Below the pieces are notes generated by a model that saw only the letters and a list, made by a program, of their open reading frames with translations, did not search any database and was not told the DNA's origin. Shown piece after piece: positions 48,733-58,130 of a stretch of DNA of 64,000 nucleotides. The position numbers and the translations under genes were made by a program. This DNA comes from JAAYDI01 sp052034005 (lineage in GTDB: Bacteria; Planctomycetota; Planctomycetia; Pirellulales; Pirellulaceae): NCBI GenBank assembly GCA_052034005.1, contig JBPOJB010000023.1, positions 62,001 to 126,000 on the forward strand, read 5' to 3'. Positions within the stretch are counted from its first letter, which is position 1; every line of letters begins with the position of its first letter.

Positions 48733-49596
48733 TCAGCGCGTCGAGAAAATCCCCGTGGCGTACCAGACGCCGTTGCTCCCGCGCTTCATGTCGTACCCGT
48801 AGTAGGCGTGACGGCCCCGTACGGCCCCCCAGTGCCCCGAGGACTGCCGCCAACTCCGCACGCAGTCGAGGGCTGCCGCCACAAGCCCCATGCCCGGCCA
48901 ACTCTCGGCACACACCTCTTTCGCCAGGAGGCCGCCGGGCAGACGCGCCGAGATGCGGTGGAACCGCGACTCCCAGTTGTGATGGCCCTGCCGGTTGATG
49001 CGGGCCTGGTATTGAGAATGGCTCTCGGATTCGTTCGCCAACGAGCTTAAAAACACCCCCTCCGTGCTCTCCGGACTCTCCGGATGGATCCGCACCGCCA
49101 AGATCAGCGTCCGTTGAGTGAGTGAACCAGCGGGCAGCGTCAAGAGCGACGTTAGGTCGCGCGTCGTCAGTGCGCCGGGAAGACTCAGCGGATAGATGCT
49201 GACCACATGCCCGTAATACGGGCTCTTGGGATCCGCGAACTCGATGATCGCAATGCCCGGCTGCTTCTCCAGCTCGGCAAACACCGCGTGATCAATCAAC
49301 CGGATGTCCTGACCGCCGATGCGCACCTTGCCCGAGAGAGGGACGCGCACCAGCACCGACTGCTTCAACAATGGACGCAGCTGGTCATCGCCAGCCAGTT
49401 TCTGCACAAGCTTGTCCTGTTGAATATCCACCGCGTCGTCATGAAAGTAGATCAACAGCTGCCGACCCGACTGCTTGGCGTGCTGCATGCCCGCCGCATA
49501 GCTGTCCAGCCACTCGGGGTCAGGCTCTTGCGCCCAACCCCAGGCGGCAGACACCATCAACGCGAATAACATCCCAACCGTCCGACGCACCATCAT
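48733..49596 (-). CDS. Secreted protein with thioredoxin-like N terminus and CAP-like C terminus
   Basis: This is a 287-residue protein from ATG 49596, which has GGGAG 8 nt upstream (the GTG at 49605 is too close to it). A signal peptide (TVGMLFALMVSAAWGWA) is followed by a thioredoxin-like stretch (AGMQHAKQSGRQLLIYFHDD) that lacks a CxxC, then a region ending with a CAP/SCP-type pattern (HHNWESRFHRI, EVCAESWPG, CVRSWRQSSGHWGAV, YGYDMKRGSNGVWYATGIF). The CAP match rests on order and spacing only. CAP proteins often bind lipids or act as peptidase-like modules. It is transcribed alone. Confidence 0.65.
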   Translation of the reverse strand: MMVRRTVGMLFALMVSAAWGWAQEPDPEWLDSYAAGMQHAKQSGRQLLIYFHDDAVDIQQDKLVQKLAGDDQLRPLLKQSVLVRVPLSGKVRIGGQDIRLIDHAVFAELEKQPGIAIIEFADPKSPYYGHVVSIYPLSLPGALTTRDLTSLLTLPAGSLTQRTLILAVRIHPESPESTEGVFLSSLANESESHSQYQARINRQGHHNWESRFHRISARLPGGLLAKEVCAESWPGMGLVAAALDCVRSWRQSSGHWGAVRGRHAYYGYDMKRGSNGVWYATGIFSTR

Positions 49597-49942
49597 CGCC
49601 GTCACTCCCGCCGGTCTGGCCCAGCCCCATCACGCGGTCACACGCGCTGCCGGCTGCATGGCAGACCTCAATCGATTGACTCCCCCGGCCGTGCGCAGGC
49701 CCCGACCGAACCAACGCACGCACCTAGCCTTCCCGGCCCGACAATTCCAAGCTTCACAGCCTGCCGAGCCGACCACCCGGTTGTCAAGACGGGGGATTCA
49801 CGTCGAACTCCGAAATTGCATAATGGTCTCCAATTACGCGTATTGAATGGACTGATGAGTCTGTGGAAAATAAGCAGACCTTATCGAGTCGACTCACGCA
49901 CATCCCCCAAAATGTGCACTCCAATCTCACGGGAGACCCCCC
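49597..49942. other. Divergent intergenic region
   Basis: These 346 bases separate the minus-strand CAP-like gene and the plus-strand secreted protein at 49943. GC content falls towards the right end, where a candidate promoter (49797-49824) and the palindrome GAGTCGACTC (near 49886-49895) occur. Nothing else was recognised. Confidence 0.45.
49797..49824 (+). promoter_or_regulatory. Candidate promoter for the secreted protein at 49943
   Basis: TTCACG at 49797-49802, a 16-nt spacer, and CATAAT at 49819-49824 (4 of 6 and 5 of 6 matches). The leader would be about 110 nt and contains a GAGTCGACTC palindrome. Confidence 0.3.
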
Positions 49943-51886
49943 ATGTGGTGCAAGACAAACACACGATTTGCTGTGGCCATCATCGTCCTGGCGAGCTGCG
50001 GTCTGGGAGGGCGCCCGGCGGCGGGGGCTGAGCTCTCAGGCAGCGGTCGCGCGGCGGGATCCGGCGTGTCGACCGACCGGCTGTTGGAGCTGGCGCGGGA
50101 GGCTAAATTGCATTTTCAGCCGTTGCCGACGGACCATGTGGAGCGTGCCAAGGCCCAGTTGCAGCGGCGGATCGGCCAGCTGGATCAGGCATTGCGTCGT
50201 TCCGGGCCGGAGAACGCTCAGCGGTGGAAGGAGTACCTGCAGTGGGAGCGGATGGCGACCGAACTGGCGAAGGCGGAAGGTCCTGACCCGCGTCGGCTCG
50301 GCAGCGTGGTGGGGAAGTACGTCGGCGACTTCGGCAGCCTGGAGCTGCCCGTATTCACCCGCGTCCGAGAGGCTCTGGTCGCTTACCTGACGGCCCTGGA
50401 GAAGACGGCTGATCCGGACCTGGAGGCCAGTTACCAGAAGCGTCTGGATGGGTTGATTCAGATGCTTCCGCACTACGAGGCGCACCCGACGGTGGAGCTG
50501 CGACAACAGATCGGTCAGTCACTCGGCTGGCTTGAGAACGCGTGCCAGGCGTCAGCTTTCGTCGCGGCCGTGCGTCAGCGGCACTGGCAGCCGAATCTGT
50601 ATGCGGAGGTATCGGAGCGTCTGATCTCGCACGGCATGGGCGAGGCCGTCGCGGAAGAGAGCGACGTGGAGGACTGCATCCTGGGGACCGCCATCTTCGG
50701 TCGCGCCGCCATGCGCGGCCGGACCCGCGTGCGGCTGATCGATCACCCGGACCACGCCCATGTGGAAGTCGTGCTCACGGGCACGGTTCATTCGTCCAAC
50801 GTCGGCTACAACCGGGGCGTGCAGATCTTCAGCCGGGGCACGACGGGTGTCGACGCGGTGATTCCGGTGTACCTGGACCCGGCCGGGTTCACTGCCGGCA
50901 GCGCCCTGGCCAGTTGTGCGACCGCCAGCGTGATCGACCGGATCGCGGCACAACGCTGCCTGGTGGAACGGATCGCCTGGCGGAAAGCCACTCGCAGCAA
51001 GCCGCAGGCGGAGCAGATCGCCTCCGCCCATGCGGAAGTGCGGATCGAGGACCGCGTGGCCGAGCAGGCGGACAGGATGCTGGCCGACGCGCGGGAAACC
51101 TACGAAAGCAAGTTCCGCCGCCCCCTGGTGCGTCGCGGCGAGTTCCCGCAGGACCTGCAGTTCCGCACCCAACAGGGGTTCCTGAAGGTCGTGTGGCGCC
51201 AGGCGAACGCCGCCCAGCTGGCCGCACCGAACGGCCCGCCACGCCTCGACGGGCCGCACGATGTGGCCGTCCGCCTACACGAATCGATGGTCAGCAACTT
51301 CTCGCGCGCCGCGATCGGCGGCGTGAAGCTCACCGGCAAAAAACTCGTGGAAATGCTCGAGCAGAACAAGCTCGATGTCCCGGAAACGCTCCGCATCACG
51401 GAAGACACGATCCCCTGGTCCATCACCTTCGCGTCGGACGATCCGGCCAGCGCCGTGTTTGACGGCAATACGATCCGGTTCGCCATCCGCGGGCGGCGGT
51501 TTGAAAACGGCGACAACGTCGTCAATAGGCTGATGGAGATGTCGGCGGTCTACACGCTGGAGAAGACCCCGGAAGGTGCGCGGTTGATCCGCCAAGGGGA
51601 TGTGTCGGTCGACTACCTCGATCAGGAGAAGATCGGCAACAAGGAAGTCGTGATCCGCACCGTGATGCGTCAGAAATTCGAATCGCTCTTCGCGCCGGAG
51701 TTCCGCACGACGGGCATCACGCTGCCCGGGCGGTGGCAGCAGGCCGGCCCCCTGCATCTGGAACAGGTGGTCGCCCAGAAAGGCTGGCTGAGCCTCGCTT
51801 GGCGCCTCGCCATACCTCCCCAACCCGACGACGAGCCCACCATGCCCGACGAGCCGGGCTGCTGCCAGGTCGCACAGTTGGATTGA
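49943..51886 (+). CDS. Large secreted protein of unknown function
   Basis: This is a 647-residue protein with a signal peptide ending near GGRPAAGAE. GGGAG 8 nt upstream of the ATG supports the start. The N-terminal half is helical (DHVERAKAQLQRRIGQLDQAL, YQKRLDGLIQMLPHYE). A central beta region follows (RVRLIDHPDHAHVEVVLTGTVHSSNVGYN), and near 490-600 a beta-rich domain (WSITFASDDPASAVFDGNTIRFAIRGRRF). The order of these parts resembles uncharacterised planctomycete secreted proteins. I cannot assign a function. It is followed at 98 nt by another unknown on the same strand. Confidence 0.8.
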   Translation: MWCKTNTRFAVAIIVLASCGLGGRPAAGAELSGSGRAAGSGVSTDRLLELAREAKLHFQPLPTDHVERAKAQLQRRIGQLDQALRRSGPENAQRWKEYLQWERMATELAKAEGPDPRRLGSVVGKYVGDFGSLELPVFTRVREALVAYLTALEKTADPDLEASYQKRLDGLIQMLPHYEAHPTVELRQQIGQSLGWLENACQASAFVAAVRQRHWQPNLYAEVSERLISHGMGEAVAEESDVEDCILGTAIFGRAAMRGRTRVRLIDHPDHAHVEVVLTGTVHSSNVGYNRGVQIFSRGTTGVDAVIPVYLDPAGFTAGSALASCATASVIDRIAAQRCLVERIAWRKATRSKPQAEQIASAHAEVRIEDRVAEQADRMLADARETYESKFRRPLVRRGEFPQDLQFRTQQGFLKVVWRQANAAQLAAPNGPPRLDGPHDVAVRLHESMVSNFSRAAIGGVKLTGKKLVEMLEQNKLDVPETLRITEDTIPWSITFASDDPASAVFDGNTIRFAIRGRRFENGDNVVNRLMEMSAVYTLEKTPEGARLIRQGDVSVDYLDQEKIGNKEVVIRTVMRQKFESLFAPEFRTTGITLPGRWQQAGPLHLEQVVAQKGWLSLAWRLAIPPQPDDEPTMPDEPGCCQVAQLD

Positions 51887-51984
51887 CCGGCTGCCGGGAA
51901 ACTGGTAGGCAATACTGCACAGCACGTCTGGAGGACTCAGCACGCCCCGTCGATCAGCTCGACAATCGCGCGGAGACCCTGCCC

Positions 51985-52461
51985 ATGGAACGCTGGGTGG
52001 AGATACAGTTCGACTGCCTGCCGCTGCGAAGCATCTCCCGGTGGGATCCGCCGGGCGATGCATCGCCCAAGTTCCGCGAGTTCTGCGACCGCCTCAGAGC
52101 GGCTCAACATAAGCACGGCACCCACAACGCGTACTTCCTCCACAACGCCCATTGCATCTTCCACCTTACGAACCACCCCAACGTGGGAATGCTCGAGTTC
52201 CGCTTCGAGGGAGTCGTGCTCACGGACCAGGACGACCTCCGCACCCAGGGCAGCGATCTGTCCGTCCAGCTGGCCCGCGAGACCTGCCCGTGGCTGTCCG
52301 AGCCCGTCGTGCGGTGGTTTCAGGAATCCGTCCAGCACGCGGTGCGGGTCGAATTCGATCGCTACATCGAAGCCGGCGACCTGGAAAGGACTCGGCAGCG
52401 GATCGCACGCCAGCAAGCCGAAAGCGATCGGCTGGAAGGCTTCCTGGGCATGTACCTCTGA
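51985..52461 (+). CDS. Small conserved hypothetical protein
   Basis: This is a 158-residue cytoplasmic-looking protein from ATG 51985; the longer open frame from 51733 overlaps the upstream gene. The N-terminal half is mixed alpha/beta (MERWVEIQFDCLPLRS, HNAYFLHNAHCIFHLTNHP, GMLEFRFEGVVLTDQDD), and the C-terminal half is a charged helix (VRVEFDRYIEAGDLERTRQRI). No motif is recognised. It might be cotranscribed with the secreted protein upstream. Confidence 0.7.
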   Translation: MERWVEIQFDCLPLRSISRWDPPGDASPKFREFCDRLRAAQHKHGTHNAYFLHNAHCIFHLTNHPNVGMLEFRFEGVVLTDQDDLRTQGSDLSVQLARETCPWLSEPVVRWFQESVQHAVRVEFDRYIEAGDLERTRQRIARQQAESDRLEGFLGMYL

Positions 52462-52763
52462 TTTCAAAACAGGCAGTCTAGGCGATCCTGGTCAATTCCC
52501 GGCCGCAATCGACGCGTGCCGCGCGCGTCAAACTTTTCCGATTACAGAGAATCGCCAAAGTTTACCGATTGCGCCGACGATAAGGACGGTACCGATTGTG
52601 CCATTGCAAGGTTTGCGCCCGGCGTGCCTTGGTGATGCTCGGTCAGGGGGGATTGGATTGTGCGGGACGCGTGCCACACGTTCCACGTGGGCCGAGGCCC
52701 GGTGCTCTCTTGACTGTTTGCGTTTGCCCCGGCGAACCAGACCTTGTTAGGGAACGTCAATCG
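52462..52763. other. 302-nt leader region of the TolC-type gene
   Basis: This stretch between the small hypothetical gene and the TolC-type gene contains the three 27-nt-spaced CCGATT elements (52534-52602) and a small hairpin CGATT/AATCG at 52539-52554. The rest shows no gene or promoter that I could recognise. Confidence 0.5.
52534..52602 (+). repeat. Three CCGATT elements at exact 27-nt spacing
   Basis: CCGATT begins at 52538, 52565 and 52592, each preceded by a T- or A-ended stretch (TTTTCCGATT, TTTACCGATT, GGTACCGATT). The second and third copies extend to ACCGATTGNGCC. The first copy forms a hairpin with AATCG at 52550-52554. It lies 162 nt before the TolC-type start, so it could be an operator array or structured leader. 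Confidence 0.5.
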
Positions 52764-54827
52764 ATGAACCGGCCATTGCATCGCCTGGTGGTCCTGCTCT
52801 TGATCACGGTGCTCGCTGCCACCGGGTGTTCCCCGACCCAGCCGTTCTATCTGCATGAGGACGGCGATCTATCGCACTATCTGGCGACGGTCACGGATCT
52901 GGAGAACCCCGATATTGAGCAGGTGTCTTTGGACGAAGTCACGCAAGCGCGCACGCCGGTGACGCTGAGCGACACCGAGTTCAACAACTTCCGCGACGTG
53001 ACGCTCGAGCAGTGCGTATCGATCGCGTTGCAGAACAGCAAGGTGATCCGGAACCTGGGCTCTCTCACGCAGTTCACGATCGCGGACGGCCTGGTGGCGC
53101 GCACGGGCGGGTCCACAACGGTGTACGACCCGGCGATCTTCGAGAGCGATCCGCAGTATGGTGTCGAGGCGGCGTTGTCGGAGTTCGATGCGCAGTTTTC
53201 AACCAGCGTGTTCTGGGAAAAGTACGATCGGATGCAGAACTCGCTGGTGGACGCCATCAACCCGCGGATTCTGGACCGCGACCTGGGCCAGTTCGAGGCG
53301 CAGCTTGCCAAGCGCACGGCGGTCGGGACCACGTTTGCGGTGAAGAACGAGACCATCTACGACGCCAACAACAACCCGTCGCGGGCGGTCTACAGCGACT
53401 GGAGTTCGATCATGTCGGTCCAGGCGACGCAGCCGATCCTGCGGGGGAGCGGGGCGCAGGTGAACCGCGCGCCTTTGATCCTGTCGCGCATCCGCACGGA
53501 CATTGCGATTTCCGACTTCGAAGCGGCGGTCCGCAACATGCTGCTGGACCTGGAGAACTGCTACTGGGACCTGCAATTCGCCTATCGGTTCCTGGAGACG
53601 GCCAAGACCGGTCGCGACAGCGCGTTAGGCACCTGGCGGCAGGAGTACGAGCTGACGCAGGGCGGCAAAGGCACGTCCCAGAGCGAAGCGCAGTCGCGCG
53701 AGCAGTTCTTCTACTTCCGTTCGCAGACGGAGACCGCCCTGCGGGACCTGCTGGCGGCCGAGAACCGGCTCCGCTGGTTGATGGGCATTTCGCCGACCGA
53801 CGGCGAACTGCTCCGCCCCATCGACCGCCCGACGCTGGCCCGCATCCAATACGACTGGCAGGCCGTGCATACCGAGTCGTTGGTGCGCAGCGCCGAGCTG
53901 CGTCGGCAGCGCTGGCAAGTCAAGCAGCGGGAAACCGAGTTGATCATGGCCCGCAACCAGCTCCTGCCGCAGCTGGACGTGGTGGCCAAGTACAGCTGGT
54001 ATGGGATCGGCGATGACCTGATCACGGCGGACCGTCGCGGCGTGAACTTCCCGGCACCCGGGTCCACGGCCTGGGACCAGCTGACCGAAGGCGACTTCCA
54101 GGAGTTCAGCGTCGGCCTGGAGTTCAAACCGCCGCGGATCGGGGCCCGCAAGGAACTGGCCGGGGTCCGCAACGGTGAGTTGGCGTTGGCGCGCGAAAAA
54201 GCCCGGTTGGAAGACATGGAACTCAATGTGTCGCACCTGTTGACCACGGCCATCCAGAACCTGGACTACAACTACGAGGTCGCCCAGACGCACTTCAACC
54301 GCTGGGTCGCCACCGAGCAGGAAGTCCAATCGCTCGAGGCGCTGGTCGAGGGCGGCAAAGGGGAGTCGGACCAGGGTAGCAGGGCGGTCGACCTGTTGCT
54401 CAACAGCCAGCGGAGGCGGGCGAATGCCCAGGCTGATTTCTATCGGGCGGTGGCCGAGTACAACAAGTCGATCGCCAACGTCCATTTCCGCAAGGGCTCG
54501 CTGTTGGAGTTCAACAACATCCAGCTGGCGGAAGGGCCGTGGCCCAAAAAGGCCTACTGGGATGCGTTGGGCAAGGCGCGCGAACGGGACGCGAGCACCT
54601 ATTTGGACTACGGCGTGACGCGTCCGCGCGTGATCAGCCGCGGGCCGGTCGACCAGCAGCCGGGCGTGCCCGGGTTGTTCTCCGACCGCCCCGCGCGCGG
54701 TCCGGCCGCCGAACTGGTGCCCGCGCCGGACCCGGACGACGCGCTGCAGCCGTTCGACCCGATGACGTTCGAACCCGCGGCAGCCGAGGGCAGCGTGCTG
54801 CCGCTCGTCTCCCCCGAACCGTTCTGA
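52764..54827 (+). CDS. TolC-family outer-membrane factor (lipoprotein)
   Basis: This is a 687-residue protein from ATG 52764 with a lipobox ending LAATGC (Cys22), so it is anchored to the outer membrane. The body contains the long alternating helices of TolC-type channel proteins (DVTLEQCVSIALQNSKVIRN; NMLLDLENCYWDLQFAYRFLETA; RWQVKQRETELIMARNQLLPQLDVVAKY; VAEYNKSIANVHFRKGSLLEFNNI). At 687 residues it exceeds usual TolC (~470-500) because of added loops and a Pro-rich C-terminal tail. No efflux pump or membrane-fusion protein is adjacent. Expected role: export channel of a tripartite system encoded elsewhere. Confidence 0.88.
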   Translation: MNRPLHRLVVLLLITVLAATGCSPTQPFYLHEDGDLSHYLATVTDLENPDIEQVSLDEVTQARTPVTLSDTEFNNFRDVTLEQCVSIALQNSKVIRNLGSLTQFTIADGLVARTGGSTTVYDPAIFESDPQYGVEAALSEFDAQFSTSVFWEKYDRMQNSLVDAINPRILDRDLGQFEAQLAKRTAVGTTFAVKNETIYDANNNPSRAVYSDWSSIMSVQATQPILRGSGAQVNRAPLILSRIRTDIAISDFEAAVRNMLLDLENCYWDLQFAYRFLETAKTGRDSALGTWRQEYELTQGGKGTSQSEAQSREQFFYFRSQTETALRDLLAAENRLRWLMGISPTDGELLRPIDRPTLARIQYDWQAVHTESLVRSAELRRQRWQVKQRETELIMARNQLLPQLDVVAKYSWYGIGDDLITADRRGVNFPAPGSTAWDQLTEGDFQEFSVGLEFKPPRIGARKELAGVRNGELALAREKARLEDMELNVSHLLTTAIQNLDYNYEVAQTHFNRWVATEQEVQSLEALVEGGKGESDQGSRAVDLLLNSQRRRANAQADFYRAVAEYNKSIANVHFRKGSLLEFNNIQLAEGPWPKKAYWDALGKARERDASTYLDYGVTRPRVISRGPVDQQPGVPGLFSDRPARGPAAELVPAPDPDDALQPFDPMTFEPAAAEGSVLPLVSPEPF

Positions 54828-54874
54828 GCGGCAGGGTCGGTCAGAAGAGGTCCCCGGCCTCACGCGCGGTGCGG

Positions 54875-56626
54875 CTACGGCTGCAGCGATTTGAGGGCCT
54901 GTGCCGCCGCCGCCCGCACGTCCTCGTTCTCGTCCAGCAGGGCCTCTTCGAGCGCCCGCGCCGCCGACTTGGCCGCCACGCCGAGTTCGCCCAGCGCGTG
55001 CGCCGCTTCCAGCCGCACATGCACGCGGACATCCCGGAGCGCTTTGACCAGGTGCGGGACGGCGATCTGCTGCAGCGCGGTGTCCTGGGGCGAGATCTTC
55101 AGCGCGGCCCACACCGCGGCCACCTGCAGGAACTCGTCGTCACTGTCCATCGCCTTGCGCAACGCGGGCAATGCGGCGGCGGCGGTCGAACCCATCTTGC
55201 CCAACGCGTAACAGGCCGCATGCCGGACCTCCCGGTCCTCGTCCGTCAGCCGGGCGGCAACCCGGCCGGTCGCCTCGCCGGCCGCCGGGCCGATCGCGCC
55301 CAGCGCGAAGAGCGCTTCGCGACGCAACTCCGGCGCGGGATCGGCCAGCAGCGCCTCGAGGGCCGGCCGAGCTGCCGCCGCATCCGGACCGATCTTGATC
55401 AGCAGCTGGAGCGCGTGCCCGCGGAGCGGATTGCCCGGCTCCTGCAGGACCCGCACGCATCCCGGCACCACGTCCGGCCCGAGCGTCGCAAGCGCGTCGA
55501 TCACGTCCCGGACGCTCCCGGCGTCGTGCAGTTCCAGCAGGGCTTGCCGGAACACGTCACGCAGCTGCTCCCGGGGCAGGTCCGGATCCGCCAGCGCCCG
55601 CACGGCCGCGTTGCGCACCCGGGGATCCTTCGACGCCAGGCCCGCGACGACGATCTTGACCGCCTTGGCAAGCCCCGCAGGCTGCTCGTTCTCCACCAGG
55701 CGGACGTACGACCAGGCGGCCGTGACCTGGAGGAACGGATCCTTGTCGTCCAGCGCGTGCTCCAGCAGTGGAAGTGCCGACTCCTTGTCACCGATCATCC
55801 CCAACGCATAGGCGGCCGCGTAGCGGACTCCGCCCTCCTCGTCGCTGGTGAGCAATTGGCCGACCTTGCCCGAGAGCGGCTTGGATGCCGTGCCGATGGC
55901 CGCTAACGCGACGAGCGCCTCCAGGCGCACTTCCGGTTCCGTGCTGTCGAGCAGCTGACCGAGCTTCGCCACCGCGGGGGCCGCCGGCGGGCCGATCTCC
56001 GAGAGCGCCAGACAGGCCCAATAGGCGGCATCGGGGTCGTCCAGCGCCGCGGTCAACGCCGGAACCGCCGCCGCGCCCGCCTCCGCCAACGTCCGGACCG
56101 CGGCGGCCGCGTCCGCCGGCTCGGCCGTCTTGAGCATCTTGGCGAACAAGGGCAGCGCGACGTCCCGGTCAGGCCGGATATCCCGCAGCGCGTCGCGCAC
56201 GGCGCGGCGCACCGCGGGATCCTGGTCGGTCAGCGCGGTGATGAGCGCTCCGGTCGCGCCGCGCGCGGCCGGACCGATCTGGCCTAAGGCATGGGCCGCG
56301 TAACGCCGCTCCTGCGGGTCTCCCGCCCGGAGGCATTCGGCCAGGACCGGCACGGCCTCCACCGCCCCCTCGTGGATCTGCGCCAACGCCAATGCCGCTT
56401 GACACCGCAACTCCGCCTGATCCGACTGGAGCGCCTTGATCAGCTGCGGCACCGCCTGCTTGGCGCGGATGCCGCGCCGGGCCAGCTCCCGGCAGGCCTC
56501 CAGCCGCACCTGCAGATCGCCCGCATCCAACCGGTCGGCCAGCGCGGCGACATCGTCCTGTGCCCGGGCCCGGCCGGCCCACAAGAGAAGACTACCGATC
56601 AACAACAGACATTTCATGGTTCGCAT
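54875..56626 (-). CDS. Secreted HEAT-repeat protein
   Basis: This is a 583-residue protein with a signal peptide (KCLLLIGSLLLWAGRARA) and about 13-15 HEAT/PBS-lyase-type repeats of ~35-40 residues covering the rest. Typical repeat helices are 'DPQERRYAAHALGQIG', 'DQDPAVRRAVRDALRDI', 'DREVRHAACYALGKMG' and 'DEFLQVAAVWAALKI'. Start ATG 56626 or, four codons later, 56614 is possible. HEAT solenoids are protein-binding scaffolds; no enzymatic motif is visible. It converges with the TolC-type gene 47 nt away and follows the secreted unknown at 56704 on the same strand. Confidence 0.88.
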   Translation of the reverse strand: MRTMKCLLLIGSLLLWAGRARAQDDVAALADRLDAGDLQVRLEACRELARRGIRAKQAVPQLIKALQSDQAELRCQAALALAQIHEGAVEAVPVLAECLRAGDPQERRYAAHALGQIGPAARGATGALITALTDQDPAVRRAVRDALRDIRPDRDVALPLFAKMLKTAEPADAAAAVRTLAEAGAAAVPALTAALDDPDAAYWACLALSEIGPPAAPAVAKLGQLLDSTEPEVRLEALVALAAIGTASKPLSGKVGQLLTSDEEGGVRYAAAYALGMIGDKESALPLLEHALDDKDPFLQVTAAWSYVRLVENEQPAGLAKAVKIVVAGLASKDPRVRNAAVRALADPDLPREQLRDVFRQALLELHDAGSVRDVIDALATLGPDVVPGCVRVLQEPGNPLRGHALQLLIKIGPDAAAARPALEALLADPAPELRREALFALGAIGPAAGEATGRVAARLTDEDREVRHAACYALGKMGSTAAAALPALRKAMDSDDEFLQVAAVWAALKISPQDTALQQIAVPHLVKALRDVRVHVRLEAAHALGELGVAAKSAARALEEALLDENEDVRAAAAQALKSLQP

Positions 56627-56703
56627 CGTGGAGCCCTCGGAAGAAAAAAAGCGACTCGCAAACTGACCCGGCCGACCCCTGGCAGCCGCCCGGCGGGCGT
56701 CAG

Positions 56704-57381
56704 CTAGCCCTTCAGCTGCGCGGCATACTGCAACTGCCGAATGAATGCGTTGGCGCTGGTGAAAACCCGCGGCGGCAGATCGCCCAGTTTTTCGCGCAGC
56801 AGATCCTGCATCTCCCGGATCGACTCCTCGATCGCCCGGTATTCGTCCAGATTGATCTTACCGCCCGCGTCGGCACGCGCCGCATACAACGCGTCGAGCG
56901 CCTTGCGGCAGCGGTCGAAGTCGCCGGTCGTCAGCACCTCGGGCCAGTTGATCCTGCCCGTGACCGGGTCCAACTGGTCGGGCGTCAGCGGCTTGGGCGT
57001 GGCATCCTTGGCCAGCCGGAAGAGCTGCTCGGCCGTCGGACGAGGCGCCTTGGTCGCGTCGCGATAGTCCCTGTTGTACTGCTTCATCTCGAAGTAGGTC
57101 TTGGTGTACTTCAAGCGGTTGTCGAGGTACTGAGCGCGGGCCGCCTCGTAGTTCCGAGCGGCCATCGAGTTCATCAAGTTGGCCTCGCCCATGCTGCGCA
57201 CCAGATTGGCCATGCCGCGCGCGGCACTCTCAGCGGCCGTCCCGGTGTGGTACCCGTACCCGAATCCGTATCGATACAGGTATGGGTAACCGTCTCCGCC
57301 CCAGTAGTCCTGGGCCTGTGCTGCGGTCCATTGGCCAACTGCGATCAGGCCCACCACGCCCACGAGCGGCAAGAATCTCAT
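56704..57381 (-). CDS. Secreted Tyr/Gly-rich hypothetical protein
   Basis: This is a 225-residue protein from ATG 57381, with AGGAGA 9 nt upstream and a signal peptide ending TAAQA. A Tyr/Gly-rich stretch (DYWGGDGYPYLYRYGFGYGYH) follows, then helices (NLMNSMAARNYEAARAQYLDNRLKYTKTYFEM), and a C-terminal block with LDEYRAIEESIREMQDLLREKLGD. No domain is recognised. It starts 130 nt from tmk on the opposite strand, and the two share a divergent promoter region. Function unknown. Confidence 0.75.
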   Translation of the reverse strand: MRFLPLVGVVGLIAVGQWTAAQAQDYWGGDGYPYLYRYGFGYGYHTGTAAESAARGMANLVRSMGEANLMNSMAARNYEAARAQYLDNRLKYTKTYFEMKQYNRDYRDATKAPRPTAEQLFRLAKDATPKPLTPDQLDPVTGRINWPEVLTTGDFDRCRKALDALYAARADAGGKINLDEYRAIEESIREMQDLLREKLGDLPPRVFTSANAFIRQLQYAAQLKG

Positions 57382-57409
57382 CAGTATCTCTCCTGTGTGA
57401 GTGTCGTAT

Positions 57410-57437
57410 TTGAACCGCGTGCCGGGTGCCCTACAAT
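57410..57437 (+). promoter_or_regulatory. Candidate promoter of the tmk/holB pair
   Basis: TTGAAC at 57410-57415, a 16-nt spacer, and TACAAT at 57432-57437 (5 of 6 match at -10, 4 of 6 at -35). The leader would be about 67 nt. It lies in the 129-nt divergent region between the secreted unknown and tmk. Confidence 0.45.
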
Positions 57438-57510
57438 GGCCGCCATCCCCCCTCGGGGTCCAACGCACGCCTGTTACCCATCACTGCATTTGAGGCGCCC
57501 TGGAGCCGCC

Positions 57511-58122
57511 ATGTTCCTCAGCTTCGACGGCGTAGACGGAGTCGGCAAAACGACGCAGATCGCCCTGCTGGGCGATTGGCTGCGCGGGCAGCACCATCAA
57601 GAAGTGATAGCGTGTCGGGATCCGGGGAGTACCCCGCTAGGGGAGGCGGTACGTCGGATCGTGCTCGAGGGGCTTGCCACCCCGATCGCCCGGACCAGCG
57701 AGATGCTGCTCTACATGGCCGCGCGAGCACAGCTCGTTGCGGAGGTCATCCAACCGGCACTGCACGCGGGCAAGACGGTCATTTGCGATCGCTTCCTGTT
57801 GGCCAACGTCGTGTATCAAGGCTATGCCGGCGGCCTGGATGTCGACGCGCTCTGGGCGGTCGGCGAAGTGGCCACCGGCGGGCTCCACCCCGACCTGACC
57901 ATCGTGCTGGACATGGATGCACAACAGGCCTGGCAGCGCATCGGGCGGGAACCGGATCGCATGGAGTCCCAAGGCCTGAGCTACCTCGAGCAGGTACGCC
58001 GCGGGTATTTGGTCGAATCCGGACTGCGGCACGAGCAGATCGTGGTCATCGACGCCGCGCGGGATGTGGAGCGTGTGCAGGAGGATGTCCGCGCGGCCGT
58101 TGCCCACCTGTTGAAAGCGTAG
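57511..58122 (+). CDS. tmk: Thymidylate kinase
   Basis: This is a 203-residue enzyme that phosphorylates dTMP to dTDP. ATG 57511 is preceded by GGAG at 6 nt. P-loop GVDGVGKTT (residues 7-15), the dTMP-binding RDPGSTPLGEAVR, and the DRx motif in VICDRFLLANVVYQG are clear. Length is normal. It leads a two-gene unit with the delta-prime gene 8 nt downstream, a common pairing in bacteria. Confidence 0.95.
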   Translation: MFLSFDGVDGVGKTTQIALLGDWLRGQHHQEVIACRDPGSTPLGEAVRRIVLEGLATPIARTSEMLLYMAARAQLVAEVIQPALHAGKTVICDRFLLANVVYQGYAGGLDVDALWAVGEVATGGLHPDLTIVLDMDAQQAWQRIGREPDRMESQGLSYLEQVRRGYLVESGLRHEQIVVIDAARDVERVQEDVRAAVAHLLKA

Positions 58123-58130
58123 GTGGCGGC

